64,000 bases of DNA from Brachionus plicatilis (lineage: Eukaryota; Rotifera; Eurotatoria; Ploima; Brachionidae), in the NCBI GenBank assembly GCA_010279815.1, contig QEOQ01000439.1:536182-600181 (forward strand). Reading direction: 5' to 3'. The position numbers and the translations under genes are program-made. The notes under the pieces were generated by a model, which did not search any database, had not been told where the DNA came from, and saw only the letters and a list, made by a program, of their open reading frames with translations. This document shows, in pieces, positions 21,216 through 34,800 of the stretch (positions are counted from its first letter, which is position 1; every line of letters starts with the position of its first letter).

Positions 21216-21993
21216 TTTTTCAACTAGTTTTAAAATAATTTATTTAAAAATGTTTTTTTATTACTTTTAATTTAGAATTCAAATTCAAATTTTTTTGAAT
21301 TGACTTAAAAAAGACAACTTTCAAATGCAGAATTTAGTAAACTTAGTTAACCAGTGTCTAATATAACATTAAATATTAAACTTGATTCATTTTGCTATTT
21401 TTAAAGTGTAAAATCACCTTATTAGTCAAAAGTATTTTTGAAACAGGATTATTATTTGAAAAAACAGACACTTTTAGTTATAAAATGGTAATGGAGTGTC
21501 TTAAATTTTCATGAAGAATATTATTCATAGTTTTTTGTGTAAAATTGAGTATTTACTATGATCATACAAAATTTGGAAGAAAAATATCATTCCATTCAAA
21601 AGATATTACATTTTATTCACAAAACCCCCTTTTTTTGAACTTAATATAATTTTAGCGATTTTTGGATGTTTTTGATAATATCTTTTATACAGAGCATTGG
21701 AAAAATTTTGCCCTGGTGTCATTAGAGAGCTGATAAAATTTTCTTTTCACTGATATATAAAAATATATAGGTAAAAAATGAAAACCTCGGGGACATTTTT
21801 AGGATTGACTGGTATTCAAAGTCACCATGGTTCCTTGTGACCTGGTTGTCAGATCGACGAAATTTCAAATTTATTATATATATAAGTAGTCATTCTATAT
21901 CTGTGTTAAATTTTTTCCGAAACAAACATTCCTTTCATATTTTTTTTTTAATTGAAAATTTCGGTCAAGCTTTATTGGACACCCGTTAAGTAC
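21216..21993. other. non-coding stretch before the second LTR-like repeat
   Basis: No gene seen. A TATATATATAAG string near 21878 could be a TATA box of an LTR promoter driving into 22190, which is conjecture. Confidence 0.3.
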
Positions 21994-22163
21994 CGATCTA
22001 AGTAGCTTAACGACCTTCTTAGAATAAATTCCAACTATTCCGGAGAGGAAGTTGGGACTAGACGATCAGAATCAGATATCGTTTAGTTTTCGGACGCTGC
22101 AAAGTGTCCAAAAAGTCAGTGCTGCAAAGTACTGCAGCGCCCTCTTTCACTCTTCGCCCTACT
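21994..22163. repeat. LTR-like direct repeat, copy 2 of 2
   Basis: Partner of 19731-19901. It is followed by about 22 nt and then ATTGGTGACAGCAG at about 22189, similar to the ATTGGTGAC sequences just after the 5' LTR of many animal Ty3/gypsy and BEL elements. Confidence 0.6.
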
Positions 22164-22190
22164 AGAGCCATATAATTTCCACGCATTACA

Positions 22191-22514
22191 TTGGTGACAG
22201 CAGTGTCCAGAATGGAACAATTAGAAAATACCATCATCGTGAATTCAAATGATAATCAAGCTGAACTGGACCAAGCAATTATATCCTCTCTAGCTAATAT
22301 AACAAATTGTTCTAAAAGAATTGACGGGTTCACAAAAATCTCTTTTGAAAATTATAAAAGGAATTATTCCCAAATTTACAGAATACTCGAAAGAAATGGG
22401 GCTAAAGCAATGAACCCGAATGAATTGCTTATTTGGTTAAGCGAGATGGCCGCAAAAAGCCAAAACCAAATACAATTGGATACATTTTGTAATTCGAACA
22501 GAAAATATTTGTAA
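22191..22514 (+). CDS. 107-aa reading frame after an LTR-like repeat, possible gag fragment
   Basis: Hydrophilic, Asn-rich protein starting MVTAVSRMEQLENTIIVNSN and containing SFENYKRNYSQIYRILERNG. There is no domain I recognise. Its place directly after the LTR-like repeat and a primer-binding-like site suggests the start of a retrotransposon gag. Its start may be the inner Met (MEQLEN). No polymerase frame follows. Confidence 0.4.
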   Translation: MVTAVSRMEQLENTIIVNSNDNQAELDQAIISSLANITNCSKRIDGFTKISFENYKRNYSQIYRILERNGAKAMNPNELLIWLSEMAAKSQNQIQLDTFCNSNRKYL

Positions 22515-23048
22515 AGTCTTGTAATTGGACTTTAGGGATTTAAGCCAATAAATAAAACGAAACAATTTAGTTAATAGTTTATTAAATGGAATCCAAAGTT
22601 ATAACAAAAGAGGTAGTGGTTTATATAGTAGCTAGAACATGTGATTCATCTGCAGTTAATTCAAGATTAAATAATAAGTAGAGACATTTCAAGACTTAGG
22701 TCTTAACATATTAAACCATTTATTTTTTCAATTAATCAACAACCACCACTTTTAATCAATAAATATTTTAAAACAAATTAGCTATTCTTATCTAAACTAA
22801 AAAGTAATGACCAACCTTCAAGTGTAACACTGTGCAAAAAATTATCTGGTTTTAAATAAAAAATTCGTTTTAAAAAAAGTTTTATTAAAAAAAGATTCTA
22901 TTAACACCGGAAGATATCAGATTAGCAATTGTAGAACAATATGAAAACAAAAACAAGATAAATTTAACAGATCAAATAACAGTCATTTCTGTTTTCACAA
23001 TATCTCTAGTTACTTTGGTAATATTCCGACAATTTTCAAATGTACACT
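22515..23048. other. 3' flank of the PAQR gene
   Basis: Nothing recognisable apart from AT-rich sequence. Confidence 0.4.
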
Positions 23049-26000
23049 TTACTCTTTTTTTATTTGCTTGGTAATCTTTAAATTTCCTTCCATGTCAAAG
23101 TTATGCTTGATCATATTGTAAAATGACCTAATCATGTAAAAGTAATAACCTACCAGAACGGCAAGAGACAAGAAACAATTAAAAAAATTTGGCTCTTGTC
23201 TAGTCTGGGCTATCAGTTCTCTATTTGTGACAAAGTCTGTGTGACAGGCTTTGAACTGAAAGTAAACTACGAAAAATATGCATACATGAAATATGTTGTG
23301 GCCTTGGCCGAAAAAGTCAAGGCGTCCGGGAAAAAATCTCTGCGGAAAATCGAGTGCAAAAAAAGCAGCTCCAGCCAAAAAGGTAAATATGTGACCAAAA
23401 TGGTAGACATAGCTGATCTTGAAGCCATCTGGTTCGTTCATTAGATAATTTATGAAAAGTGGGAGGATGGAAAATATCCACAGGAGACCGCATGGGGCGA
23501 ATTGTAAAAAACGCTTTATGGGCGGATATGGTCGTTTGTACTTGGTCTGGGCCAGAGAGTTCAGCAAACAGCACAAGGCTGACTGAAGTCCGATCAAGGG
23601 AAGCAAATAGGGCTCTAGACTTTGGTAGTACCATACAGGGGCTGACATGAATGTTTGCATGAACGAAGCTCCGAAGCCGTTGAATGAAATTCCGCCAAAG
23701 TCACACAAAAAACAAGTCATGTGACACAGATGACTCTTTTGGTGCATCAAGTGAGCTGTGGCGCTCGATACAAACATTATTGTTGACGTAATTAAACATG
23801 TGAGAATCGGCCATGAGTACCTTAAAAATTTTTTTTTTTTCACTAATATGTTTGAAAAATAAAAAGTAATCTTTTTTTTCTTGCTATCAAATAATAATAA
23901 TTAATTGGTATTTATTTAATTAAAATTTGGCATTTTTTTCTAAACTTTTCATTAATAAAATTCTATCAATAGTAAAAAAAATATATTTTTTTTAAAATTT
24001 TTAAATTTCTGGAAAATAAATATATAGTTGATATAAAGCTCATATGTCTATTTGAAAAAAAAAGTGCTTATCATAAATGAAAATTATAATCTTTTTAAAA
24101 CTTTGAAATAAATTAGTGGGAAAAAATTTTTTTTTTTAATATATAAGTAAATATTAAAGGGTCCTTTTTTGGCAATTTGAAGTTTATGATCAATTTTTGA
24201 TGCTCAAAATGATCAAATCAAACTAAAACTATTAAATAAATTGTTATTTCTTAATAGAAATAATGCAGCGGTACATTTTTGGATTTAACATACTATGTTA
24301 AAAATAAACTCTGCAATATCAAAATGCACAATGCAGAGTGCACACCATCGAAATGATGCTATTTTAAATAGATAATTTTTTGCAGACTTTTGCAGATTTT
24401 ACCTTTAGATTTAACAAAGTATGTCATAACCAAAAATTTACCTCTGCAATTACAATTCGTTTATTTTTATTAAAAGCAAATTTAAAAAATATTTAATCAT
24501 CAATTAAAATAAAAGCCAATTTCATGTATCGAACAAAGTCAAGTTAAAAAAATTAAAAAATCAATTAAACAAAATAGTTTTGAGAATAAAAATTAACTTA
24601 TATTTACCTTACTAAATTTCTAAACTTCTTTTTTTTGGTTAGCTTAATCCTCTTATATTTATTAAATGGAATCTATGCTTCAGCCGCCAAGGAAACGAAT
24701 AATTCATGACTATTCATCCTTTGAACCGAAAGCAATTCCTAGAATGATTCTTGGACATTAATTAAAATTGTTTTTGACATTAAATTTTTTCAAGAAACAT
24801 TAAAATTTAAATTTATTCTTTTGAAAGTCACAAGTCTAAAGTCAAATCCAAGTTAAAATTTTGAATACTGAAAAAGAATTGTGAAGACATTTATGCTAAA
24901 ATTGCAAGAAAATTCTGAAAATTCCGAATTCTAAAAAAAAGTCCAAGTCTGGACTTTTTTTGGAACTTTTAAAAAACTATTGTTCTATTTATTTAAAAAA
25001 AATCATTTAATACTTTTTAGTTCTATGTAATATTAATAATTTTTATTTAATCTTTTGAATGACAAATAGTACTTTAAATTAAAATAAATGAGCCTTTAAT
25101 ATGTGGCCTTTTCTAATTTAAATTTGTGGCAGATTGAATAAAACATAAAAAAGATTAAAAAAAAAGAAATAATCAGTTAAATTAAATAATAAAGAGCATA
25201 AATTTAAAATCCAAATTTTTTTGCTTTTTTAAAAAAATTTTGGCATTTGAATAAAAAGTTAAAAATGATAAATCTTCTAATCATATTGTAAGCAAATTTA
25301 TTATTTATTAGTTCCAAGCCTCATAGGCAAAAAAGATAAAGAAAAAAAAAAAGGAAAAAGCTTTGAACAAATTATGATTACTTATAAAAGTCTATTTTCA
25401 GTAGATCGTTTAGTGGTTTAAAAAAGTAAAAATATTCTAAGCTGAGTTCCATATTTATTTTTATTTGCGAGCACACTTTAATTAGTTAAATATCTTAAAA
25501 TAATGTGTATTTTCTCTTTTTGATTTTTATATTTTTATGTTTTTTAATACCTAACCCTTTAAATTAAAGAAAAAAAAGCTAATTGAAGTTCATGATCAAA
25601 TTTAAATTTCGAATCAAAGTTTTTAGTTTTTGAGTTGAATGAAAAGGTAAAATTAAATTCATATTTTTTTTTTTTTTTTTTTTAAATAGTAAGCATCTTA
25701 TGTTTAATTAAAAAAAATTTTAAAAAAGTTAATTTCATCATTTTTATTAAGATTATAATAAATTAAGTTTTGATTATTTGATCATGATCATGAACTACAA
25801 GTTGCCAGAAAAAAACATGATCCCTGAATAGAATTTGAAAAATGGAATAAAATAATCTAAAAAGTTTTGGCATAGATGAAAAAATTGTTACCTAATTAAT
25901 CAAAAAATGTGATTATTATCTATACACTCTAAAAACTGAAATGATTGCATAAATTATCAAAATTATCTTAAAAAATAATTTTCCTCTAAAATTTCAAAAG

Positions 26001-28562
26001 AGATAACGTTAAATCAAATTAAAAACTTAATAATAAAAAATCTAAAATACATTATCACAACGATTTAAAAGATTGTGGTAATAAATTTACCTTTTAACTA
26101 AAAATTTTTGTTTATTTTTCTATTTTGTGAAAATTTGATATTTAATTGAAAAAATTAGCATTTAAACAATACGGAACTATAATTGAGATATCAAGGAATT
26201 TTAAAACATATTGGGAGTAAAGAGAATAATTGTACATTTATATATCGAGTATTAGATATTTTGTCACATTTAGAAGATTAAATTTTTGGTAAAAAAACAC
26301 CGTCTTATATCTCAAACTGATCATAAAATTAAATCGTAAACTTTTTATAAATAAGATAATAAAATTTATTTCCATTTTTATAAAAATTTTTTAAAATATT
26401 TTAAAAACTAAAAAAATAAAGCTAAAATTTTTGAACCATTTTCACATCTAATTTTTTAATATTTGACATAATACCTTAACGATACCAATAATTTCAATTT
26501 TAGCCTGATAAATATAATAACTACTTTAAAATTTTTATTTATAAATAATAAACTATTTACTTAATTTTTTTAACATAAATAACTTTTTTATTATAATTCG
26601 AATTTTTTCAAGAATATTTTTTAATTCCAAGAGTTTGACCTTTTTTCTTTACAATAACCAGCCTAATAAACTTTTATTTAAAACATTTTATTTTGATAGC
26701 AAGAAATAGAACGAAGAAATTTGAAAGCCTTGTCTGTTTTAAATATGTTAAAAAAACTTACGGATCACTAAAATCCATTGTAAACGCTAGGTACATGGTG
26801 TAAATAGCTCCTAGATAGTGAGACCATGCATTGATTGTTTCGTTATGCTTGGTAAATAACGATTTTGCATAATAGGAGTATGGCTGGTTTACAGGTCTAA
26901 AGCCATTGTGTATATAAGGTTCGCAAAACAGCTCTGGCGTTTCATGATGTGACCGGCATTGTTCATGCATAGACTGTAGATTCGCTTTTTAAAAAAAAAT
27001 TAAAAAAAATGCATTATTTTTAAGAGATGAGTGAAGAAATTAAATTTTATAATTAAATTTTTTTAAGATATTGATATTTTTGAAAATTTATTCAAAATAA
27101 ATGTATTTTTATTATTTTATTTATTCTTGTTATTAAAATAAAAATAAATAATTTTTTTTTTAAATCTATTTTTCTTTTCGTAAGCTAAAATTTCGGCGAT
27201 ACCATTAATTTAAATTGAGGCTGAAGAGAACGTGATATTTTACAGCTAAAATTTTTTTAAAATAAAGAAAATCGAAATTAAATGTTAAATTTTTAATGCA
27301 TCGATGAAATTTAATATTTTATTTTATTTTAATATTTTAAATTAACAAAGTAATACGCAATTATTTTGTTGTGGAATAAAATTAAAGGCTTTTTTTAATT
27401 CAAGAAAAGAACAAGCACTTTTAATTTTTTCAAGAGATTATGCAGTCAAAAAAAAATTTCAATTTCATTAAAAAATAAATGAAAAACTAAATCACTTCTC
27501 ATTAAAATTTTCTTTAAAGTTAATTGAGGGAGTGTACCAGGTAATCACATAAATCTTGATTTTTTAAACAACAATTGAAACAAAAAAATGAAAAGAGTAT
27601 TAATCGATTTTCGATCAAGATATTTATTTTTTAAATCAAAATTTAAAATTGATTTTTTTAATATATTAAAAATTAATAATTAAAAATAGATATCCAAGAT
27701 GAAAAAAGAAATGGTCTCGCAAAAAATTTAGCCTTTATAAATTTTCATAAATTTTCTAATTTTATATTAAAATAAAAATTTTAAAAATTTTGATCCAAAA
27801 AAATTTGTCATCTAATTATTTTCTTTTCTAAGATTATCAAAAAATAAAACAAATTTATTCATTAGAATAATTCTCATTTGAAATCTTATTTTGCTAGGCC
27901 TAGTTAATTTCCTGAAGAAAGACAAAATCTACTGTGTCTTTAATTATAAAATAAAAAATAAAATTTAAATTTTTTTCTAATCGAACTATTTCTATAGTGT
28001 TTTTGATCTTAATTGGAAACTTGAAAATTTATAAGTTTTAATAATTTAAAAAATAGATTTTTGGCGAATTATTTAAAAAAAATATATGCCTGATATTTTT
28101 ATTTATTATTTTATTTATTATGGAAAATATCAATAGTAAAAAACTTTTTATTCTAGGCAAAAAAATTTGTCATCTATTTCCAGATTTTTTTTATAACTAA
28201 AAAAAACTTTTTAGACCTAATTGATTTATTTAAAAGAAACACTAAATTAAAAAAAAATTAAAAAAAAAATTCGACTTACCAAAACTGTGGTGAGCCTTTT
28301 CTTTTACCAGCACAAGTGATTCCTGCAACTTCTCTTTTGACAACAACTCCAAATTCAGCTGAGACTTTTTCATCTCTGCAAGAGTGGTTTTTTTCTCCTC
28401 AAATTTGACGCGGAACAACATATACTTGCTGATCACCAACTCGAGTATATGATCCATATAAATCAAAATGGTTAAATGGTAGGATTTGAAGCGAGATTTG
28501 GCTGGCTCAGCGAAGCGCTTGACAATTTCGTTAAGAATTGTTTTTTGGGCCACAGTTTCCAT
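23049..28562 (-). CDS. class II PAQR, membrane progestin receptor-like, 3 coding exons
   Basis: Exons (minus): 28562-28280, 26984-26762 and 23820-23049; GT-AG and phase-consistent, 425 aa. An in-frame TAA lies three codons before the ATG. Exon 1 is a mostly soluble, charged N-terminal region. Exon 2 holds the PAQR entry motifs CEPYIHNGFRPVNQPYSYY and KHNETINAWSHYLG. Exon 3 has the remaining transmembrane helices and the conserved hydrolase-like metal site: SATAHLMHQKS, FLCDFGG and GQGHNIFH. The helix content and motifs fit mPR (PAQR5/7/8) better than adiponectin receptors. It would sit in the plasma membrane and bind steroids or act on lipid; the ligand is not deducible. Introns are 1.3 and 2.9 kb and the larger holds at least two MITEs. 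Confidence 0.9.
24815..24985. repeat. hAT-like MITE in PAQR intron 2
   Basis: Begins TTTTGAAAGTCACAAGTCTAAAG and ends GTCTGGACTTTTTTTGGAAC and onward to AAAAAACTATTG. It shares AGTCACAAGTC and AAGTCCAAGTC with the copies at 9353 and 31085. Ends are diverged. Confidence 0.5.
25578..25806. mobile_element. 229-bp MITE in PAQR intron 2
   Basis: Left end GCTAATTGAAGTTCATGATC; right end read inward GGCAACTTGTAGTTCATGAT. It is flanked by GAAAAAAA on both sides. It is a shorter version of 14918-15432, sharing the left 80 bp and right 130 bp. Confidence 0.7.
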
Positions 28563-31084
28563 CGTTATTTAGAAATTATGCTTAAGACTGCTCTACCTTT
28601 GTCTGGCAAAATTGCTCAATTGACAAATAGTTTAGTTGAGTGAAGTTTTATCTAGAAATAAATATTTATATGCGAAGGAATTTTCGGGAGAAGGGAGGCA
28701 AATTCTGAGCTAAAATTTTCTCAATGTGATTTTATTGCATAAAAATCTCTTTCGATCAAATGCACGTGAATTCGAACATGAGCTAGTTTAGAACAATATT
28801 CTAAAAAATTTTGATTTTTGTACACTTTGAAAATTTTATTATCATAATTTGTATTAACTTTTAAATAAAAAAAGACCCAATATCCCAAAAACATTTTTCC
28901 TAGTTGCCTTAGATACAAGCCTTTTAAATTAACTTTGTTTTTGTTTGTTTTTAAACTAGGTAATTCACCTTTGGTGACGTAGCTAACTAGAGTTTTGAAT
29001 CACCCTAAACAATTAAAAAAATAAAAAATAAATTTTATTTTATTTTTTATGGGAAATCATTTTTGTTGAATTTCCCATCTTCAAAGCTTTTTGTCTTAAA
29101 GAAAACAATTTTTTTATTCAAAAAAATCAAGGTGTGTAAATTTATCTTTGAAATGTTAAATTTTGTTTTTAAAATTGAGACAGTGTTGAAAAGTTAAGCT
29201 GAAATTTTTTTTTTTTTAATTAGAGATCGATTTCCACGATGCAATGATTATGTTTTTGGTGGCAAAAGAATTTATTTTAATATGATATGAAAAATGGCAA
29301 AGATTTCACACTTCAAGATTTTAATCAACACTAAAAATCTTGTCTATTAAACCCTTTTTTTTCGCTGGATTTTTTTTCTGTTTTCCTTCCAGTGGCACCA
29401 AGTACAATTTATTTACATGGTAATTCATGGTAATTTTGGTAAATCCATGGTAATTTTACGTGATTTTACAATTCATGTTTTACGTAAATTTACGTAAAAC
29501 TATAGAATTGTAAAAAATGGTAAATTAACTAATTTTTACGTAAAAATTATGTAAAATCCAAAAATACCAAAAAAATCTCAAATTTTGCTGTTTTTCTTTA
29601 AAATTTTGTTAAAAAATACTATTTTGACTTCCGAGGTTTTTTATTCTTATTTTAATTTTTTACTATTTTTTACATAAAAATTGGTATTTCACAATTTACT
29701 TAAATATTAATTAATTTTTATTTATTTTACTTTTTATTATTAAAACTTTTACATTTTTGTTTGCAGTCTATGAGGCAATTTATTTTTTTCTAATAATAAA
29801 TATAATAAATAAATAAATAAGTTTACTCCTACAACCGAATCTGCTAATTTTGGACTGGGTTATTTTGGCATTTTTTTTAAATAAAAAAAACTAATCTTAC
29901 AATGATTAATTAAAATTAAAATAAATAAAATAAGTCCCTGTGTGAATAAAGTAAGCCAAATTTTCAACAATATTGATTTTAAAAAGTAAAGACTCAGCTT
30001 TGGTTATTTCTTATGGTTATTTTTCTTCAAAGAAAATAACGTTTTTTTTGGCTCAATTTTAGAGATAGTAGTTAACTTTGATATTTGACATAAAGTCAAA
30101 AATTCAATTCACTTGACTCAGGTATCTTTAAACCACTTTCTACTAACGTGTCGAATAAATCCCAATTTCTACCATCCCATTTTAAACTGATCTTGAAAAT
30201 TTATGCTCTTATTTTGATATAAATTTATCTTCCCCTAAGAAAGGTGAATGGATTAAAAGGAGAAATGAAGCTGTATTTTTACTTCCGTGATGGTGTCTTT
30301 GACACTATTGAGCCATCTCTAAACATCAGTCTTGAAACAAATATTATCAATTTTAACTTTTTTACTTTTTTGTATGAGATTAGCTTTTTTATATACATTT
30401 TTTTAATTTTTATTGTACTTCTCCTGAAGAAGGTCAATTAATTTCAGATAAATATTTAGCTCATTAAATTGATTTAATAGACACTGAAAAATTCTCTAAA
30501 CGCTATTTCAAACTTTGATTTTAAAAAAATTCAACTGGGCTAAATTGGGACAATTTTTTTTTTTCAATTAATCTATCTATTTGACTTTCTAATTTTAACT
30601 CGATTTTTTTCAGGTAGACATACAGTGCATTTTAAATGGACCCATTGTCATGAATGAATTTCTTTTGGTTCTAAAAAGCTAAGGGATGATCAGCATCAGG
30701 ATCTGATCAAATTTACTATCAAATATTAAAAAGATTTACCCCAAAATTCTTATATTGATAAAAATATTTTAAAATTATACTTGCTATTTTGTAATATCCC
30801 CTGATAAGAATATTTTTCTTATCCAAAAAATTGTTTAATTATTTGATAATAAGGAAAAAGTCAACGCTTTGTTTTTTGAGAATTCGAAAGCTTTTGAGAT
30901 GACCTGGCATCACATTTTTAAGCTCATAAAAACGAACACTGGATAAAATCTTTTCTTGAGTCTAGGAAATTCAAAGTAAGTGTAAAAAGTCATATTAGCG
31001 AGGAATTTCCAATAACTGCAGGTGTATCTCAGTAATTATTCCATCATTGTTCAAAACATTTATCAACGATATTCCAAGAGTTTT
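28563..31084. other. intergenic, first part of a 10 kb gene desert
   Basis: Upstream flank of the PAQR gene. Around 29400-29700 there are many TTTACGTAAA and CATGGTAATTTT repeats. A few short frames elsewhere show no homology I can recognise. Confidence 0.4.
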
Positions 31085-31240
31085 TTAAAAGTCACAAGTC
31101 TCAAGTCAAGTCCAAAAAAAAGTTTTTTTTTCAAAGTCCAAGTCAGGACTTTAAAATTTAAAAAAAAAAAAGTCCGGACTTGGACTTCCAAAAAAAAAAA
31201 AACTTTTTTTTGGACTTGACTTGAGACTCCTAAAAAAATT
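31085..31240. repeat. palindromic hAT-like MITE
   Basis: Reads AAAGTCACAAGTCTCAAGTC, AAGTCCAAAAAAAAG, then AAGTCCGGACTTGGACTT, then GGACTTGACTTGAGACT. It is nearly a complete palindrome, about 155 bp. Confidence 0.6.
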
Positions 31241-31381
31241 ATAAAAAAATGAACAGTCCCTCTTAATGGTGGCGACTTGGTCACTTTTTTTGTTTTTAAA
31301 AAACAGGTTTATTTATAAATTAATATCAATAAATACCTAGATGAATTAGAACACTGGCTCTGCTAGTGAAAAATGGAGATA

Positions 31382-31860
31382 TCATTTGAAAAGTCTTGTC
31401 CGATGGTCTATTACTGGAAGAATAACAAGGATAGTTGTTTTTACAGCAAGTTCATCCGATTCGCTTTTGTTTTCTCCTAACAGGACTTGAGTTATTTCTT
31501 CAGTTTTATCCATTTTCTGACTTTTTATTACATTTTTTTTACTAAAAATTTTAAAAAATGAATCCAAAAATTTTTACTATTATTTTTATTATCAATTAAA
31601 ATATTATTATGACAAGAATGAACCATACAATTTTAAAAATTAATCTCTTATTCCTTATTGTGACTTTATCGAAGAATTTAGATATTTTATCCATTGTATC
31701 TTTCCTAGCACTTTCTAGGTCTGATGCAATGTACACTTCTGTATCGCATTTAAAATCTTCATTTATTGCTGAGTTCTTTTCTCTATCGCTATAATTTGAT
31801 AATAAATTTATATGACTAAATTCTGAACTATCTAGTTCGCTAATTTCGTTATATTATTAT
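31382..31860 (-). other. two short minus-strand frames, possible small gene of unknown function
   Basis: From about 31851 a frame runs about 80 residues with NEISELDSSEFSHINLLSN and KCDTEVYIASDLESARKDTM, ending in a hydrophobic segment, KIVWFILVIII, before a stop. Another frame, 31567-31382, follows with EEITQVLLGENKSESDEL. The first has no ATG near its start. The composition, richer in charged residues than random AT-rich frames, is the only support. I do not recognise either. Confidence 0.25.
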
Positions 31861-34800
31861 TTATTTTTAATTTACGCCAATTCTGGCGATGATAAAATAA
31901 AACAAAAAAAGTTATTTATTTAATTAAAATTGAGTAGAAATAAAAGTTTTTGTTTAGTTTTTTCAGAGAGAAAATTGAAAAAAAAAATTCGTTATATATT
32001 TCTATCCTGTTCTTCCAGTAACAACTTGTCCGATGTTCTTTTCTAAATTAAATCAAAAGACAAAAAGATACCTATTTTTTCCGTAATTTTTTGTTTTAAA
32101 TTTAATTTTAATTCAATAATAATTCAAATTAAGGAACGTTGTATTTCAAGGCTAAATTAAATTAAGATTTTTTCGAACAAAAATGGGGTTTTTATTTTAA
32201 AACTTTAGGAAACCTTTATGAGTCTTTAGTTTGGATTATAGTTTCCTCCCTCTTAACTATATCTCAGAAACTGATATCAACACTCAAAGATCAGAGCGAC
32301 CCTTTTTGTTACTTTTTTATGCATTAAAAACAACAATTTTTTATAAAAAATATTAATAAATTAAAATTTTTTTGATTTTAGATTTTATTGAAAAAAAAAT
32401 GTCTAAAAAACAGAGAAAAGAGATAACAATAAAGGTCGAAAAAACCTATCTTAAATGTTAAAAGAATACAATGAATATAACTCGAATCAAATAGCATCCC
32501 CAATTTATATCATTTAATTATAATCATTCTATAGACACTTAAATTTTACACATAAATTCAATTTTTTCGTCCTTTTTTCTTAACTTAATAATCACAAGAC
32601 TTAGCACAATAAATCAAACATGGATGTATTCTTACTTTTTCCATTGAGGTCAGTCGAAATTCAAAAAAATTTTATGCTTTATTAAATTTCGCCTTTAGAA
32701 TTTTATAAAAAAAAACTTTAAATTTAAAATAAAATCTCTAATAAATTTGAATTTTTATAGAATAATTTGGGAGATAACTTCCACAAGCTTATTCGAGCGG
32801 CAAAATACTCTCTTTTCAGCTTGCATTCTTTTAAAATATTGACTATAAAAAAAATAAAAAAAATTTTCTGATAAGAAATTTTGTAGTGTTTTGTTTTTTA
32901 CAGTAATTAATAAAGAGTTAATTCATTGAACTAAATATTAAGTAAGGTCATATTTATGTTTATTTTTTTAACCTTCTTTACAGCAGACATTGATGCATAT
33001 AGTTAAAAAAAAAGAACATTTACATTAAATCCGATTTTGGTTTACTAAAAATTGTCAAAAATTTATAAAAAATTTTGACACTTTTTTATTAAAAAGAAAT
33101 AAATATATTATATATCTAACAATCACAAGACTTTTTCTATCTGACTCACGAGAATAATTACGGAAATTTGAAAAATAGCACCGTGTTAGGGGAATTTTAA
33201 ATTTTTAAAAAAATTGTTAAAAAAAAATTCAATGAAATTCAGAAAATTACGAAATTATGACAAAATAGCCTCTTTTTAAAATAAAAAAAAAGTACTGATA
33301 ATTTTTGTAAAAAACATTGAATAAGTACTCAATACTAGATGATTAAGACTGTTTTGTAAAAAAGTTAAAAAATCATGAGTTTAAAAGAAATCAAGATGCA
33401 CGTTTATGAAAACGAGAACCATAAATTAAACCATCAATATGATTGTGAAATTTTATGTAATTTCAAAATTGAAAATAATACCCAAACTAAACAAATACAA
33501 TATCCAAAACCAAGTACCAAAAAAATCTAAGACCCAAATTAATGAAAACTTTTAATTCAAATAAATAACTTTAAGGTGATGTTGTTATTTTTTGAATTAA
33601 TAATAATCCATTGAGTGAGTCAGTTGCCAATATTGGTATCATTTTAGTTGCGGTAAAGGTAAAAGGTAGCATCATTAGATAATGTTAAAATATTGGGACT
33701 GCACAAAATATGACTTTAATTTCTTAAAAAAGATATGAAGATTTAAAATTAAAAAACTTTTTTCTTTAAAACATTACTAATTTTTCATGCTTGTGCATTT
33801 ATCCAATTTTTTTCAATTCCATTCCGCATTTTATTTTCCACGTTTTTGTGACAGTCATAAATTTTAATTAAAAGAAAAAATTTATCGAAACTATTATTAT
33901 GTAAAAAGTAATCAGACTAAGTAAAAGCAAACTTAGAATTAGCATAGCCATTTTTTTAATTATCAATTTTTGTTATTAATTTTTATAAGTAAAAGATTGA
34001 CATGTCTGACAACTAATGTTTTTCCATAACACGAATTCAATTTTATGATAACTTGATTTTTTTTTATGATAATTTAAATGTCAATTGGTTTTAAATCATC
34101 TATGATAAGAAATAAAAACAAAAATATTCGCCAAGTATTTTTAGACACAAAACATTGAAAAAAATTTTACAACCAAAAACGCGACTTTTTTGGAAATTAC
34201 TTGATTTAATTGCTTAACCATTTTTGTTGACAAAGATTTATCGATCACAATTTGATAAAATTGAAGACTGATTTAAATTTAACATAATTATTTTTAATTT
34301 TTTCGACAAAGTATCGGTTTTGAATGTCATTTTTTAATATTGAAAATTTTTGAAATTTAATTTATTAACTAAATTTTATTTAATTAAAAAATGAGATTTC
34401 AATAGCTTTGCTTTATAGCTTCCTCCCAATTACATTTCATTTTTTTTGCATTTGTCTATCAAATTAAATTTTGAAATATTAATTACTGATGCTATAAAAA
34501 TAAAATTTAGCATTGAAAAACAATCTTTTTGATTGTTAAGAATCATTAAAATTCAAAAATGATTTAATTAATGAATACCAAAAAGCTACAAGGATCCTTA
34601 TTGATTAGCGTGTTTATTAAAAGGCGTATTTTATCACAAATTTTATTATTCATTGATTAAAGAAAACATTAAAAAAAAAAAGAAAAATTAATCTAAATAC
34701 TTTAGTATTAATAAAACATGAAACATGCAGCTTTAATTTTTTTACAAATATTCCAATTTTTAACCTAATATTCAAGTAATTTATTTTATTTTAAATCATC

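Noticed and set aside
30244..30441. 65-aa plus-strand frame with a hydrophobic end
   Set aside because: AT-rich composition gives Phe/Ile/Leu by chance; no start context or homology is visible.
31022..31284. Open frames on both strands at 31022-31284
   Set aside because: They fall in a palindromic MITE; the Lys/Phe repeats come from AAAAGTCC-type strings.
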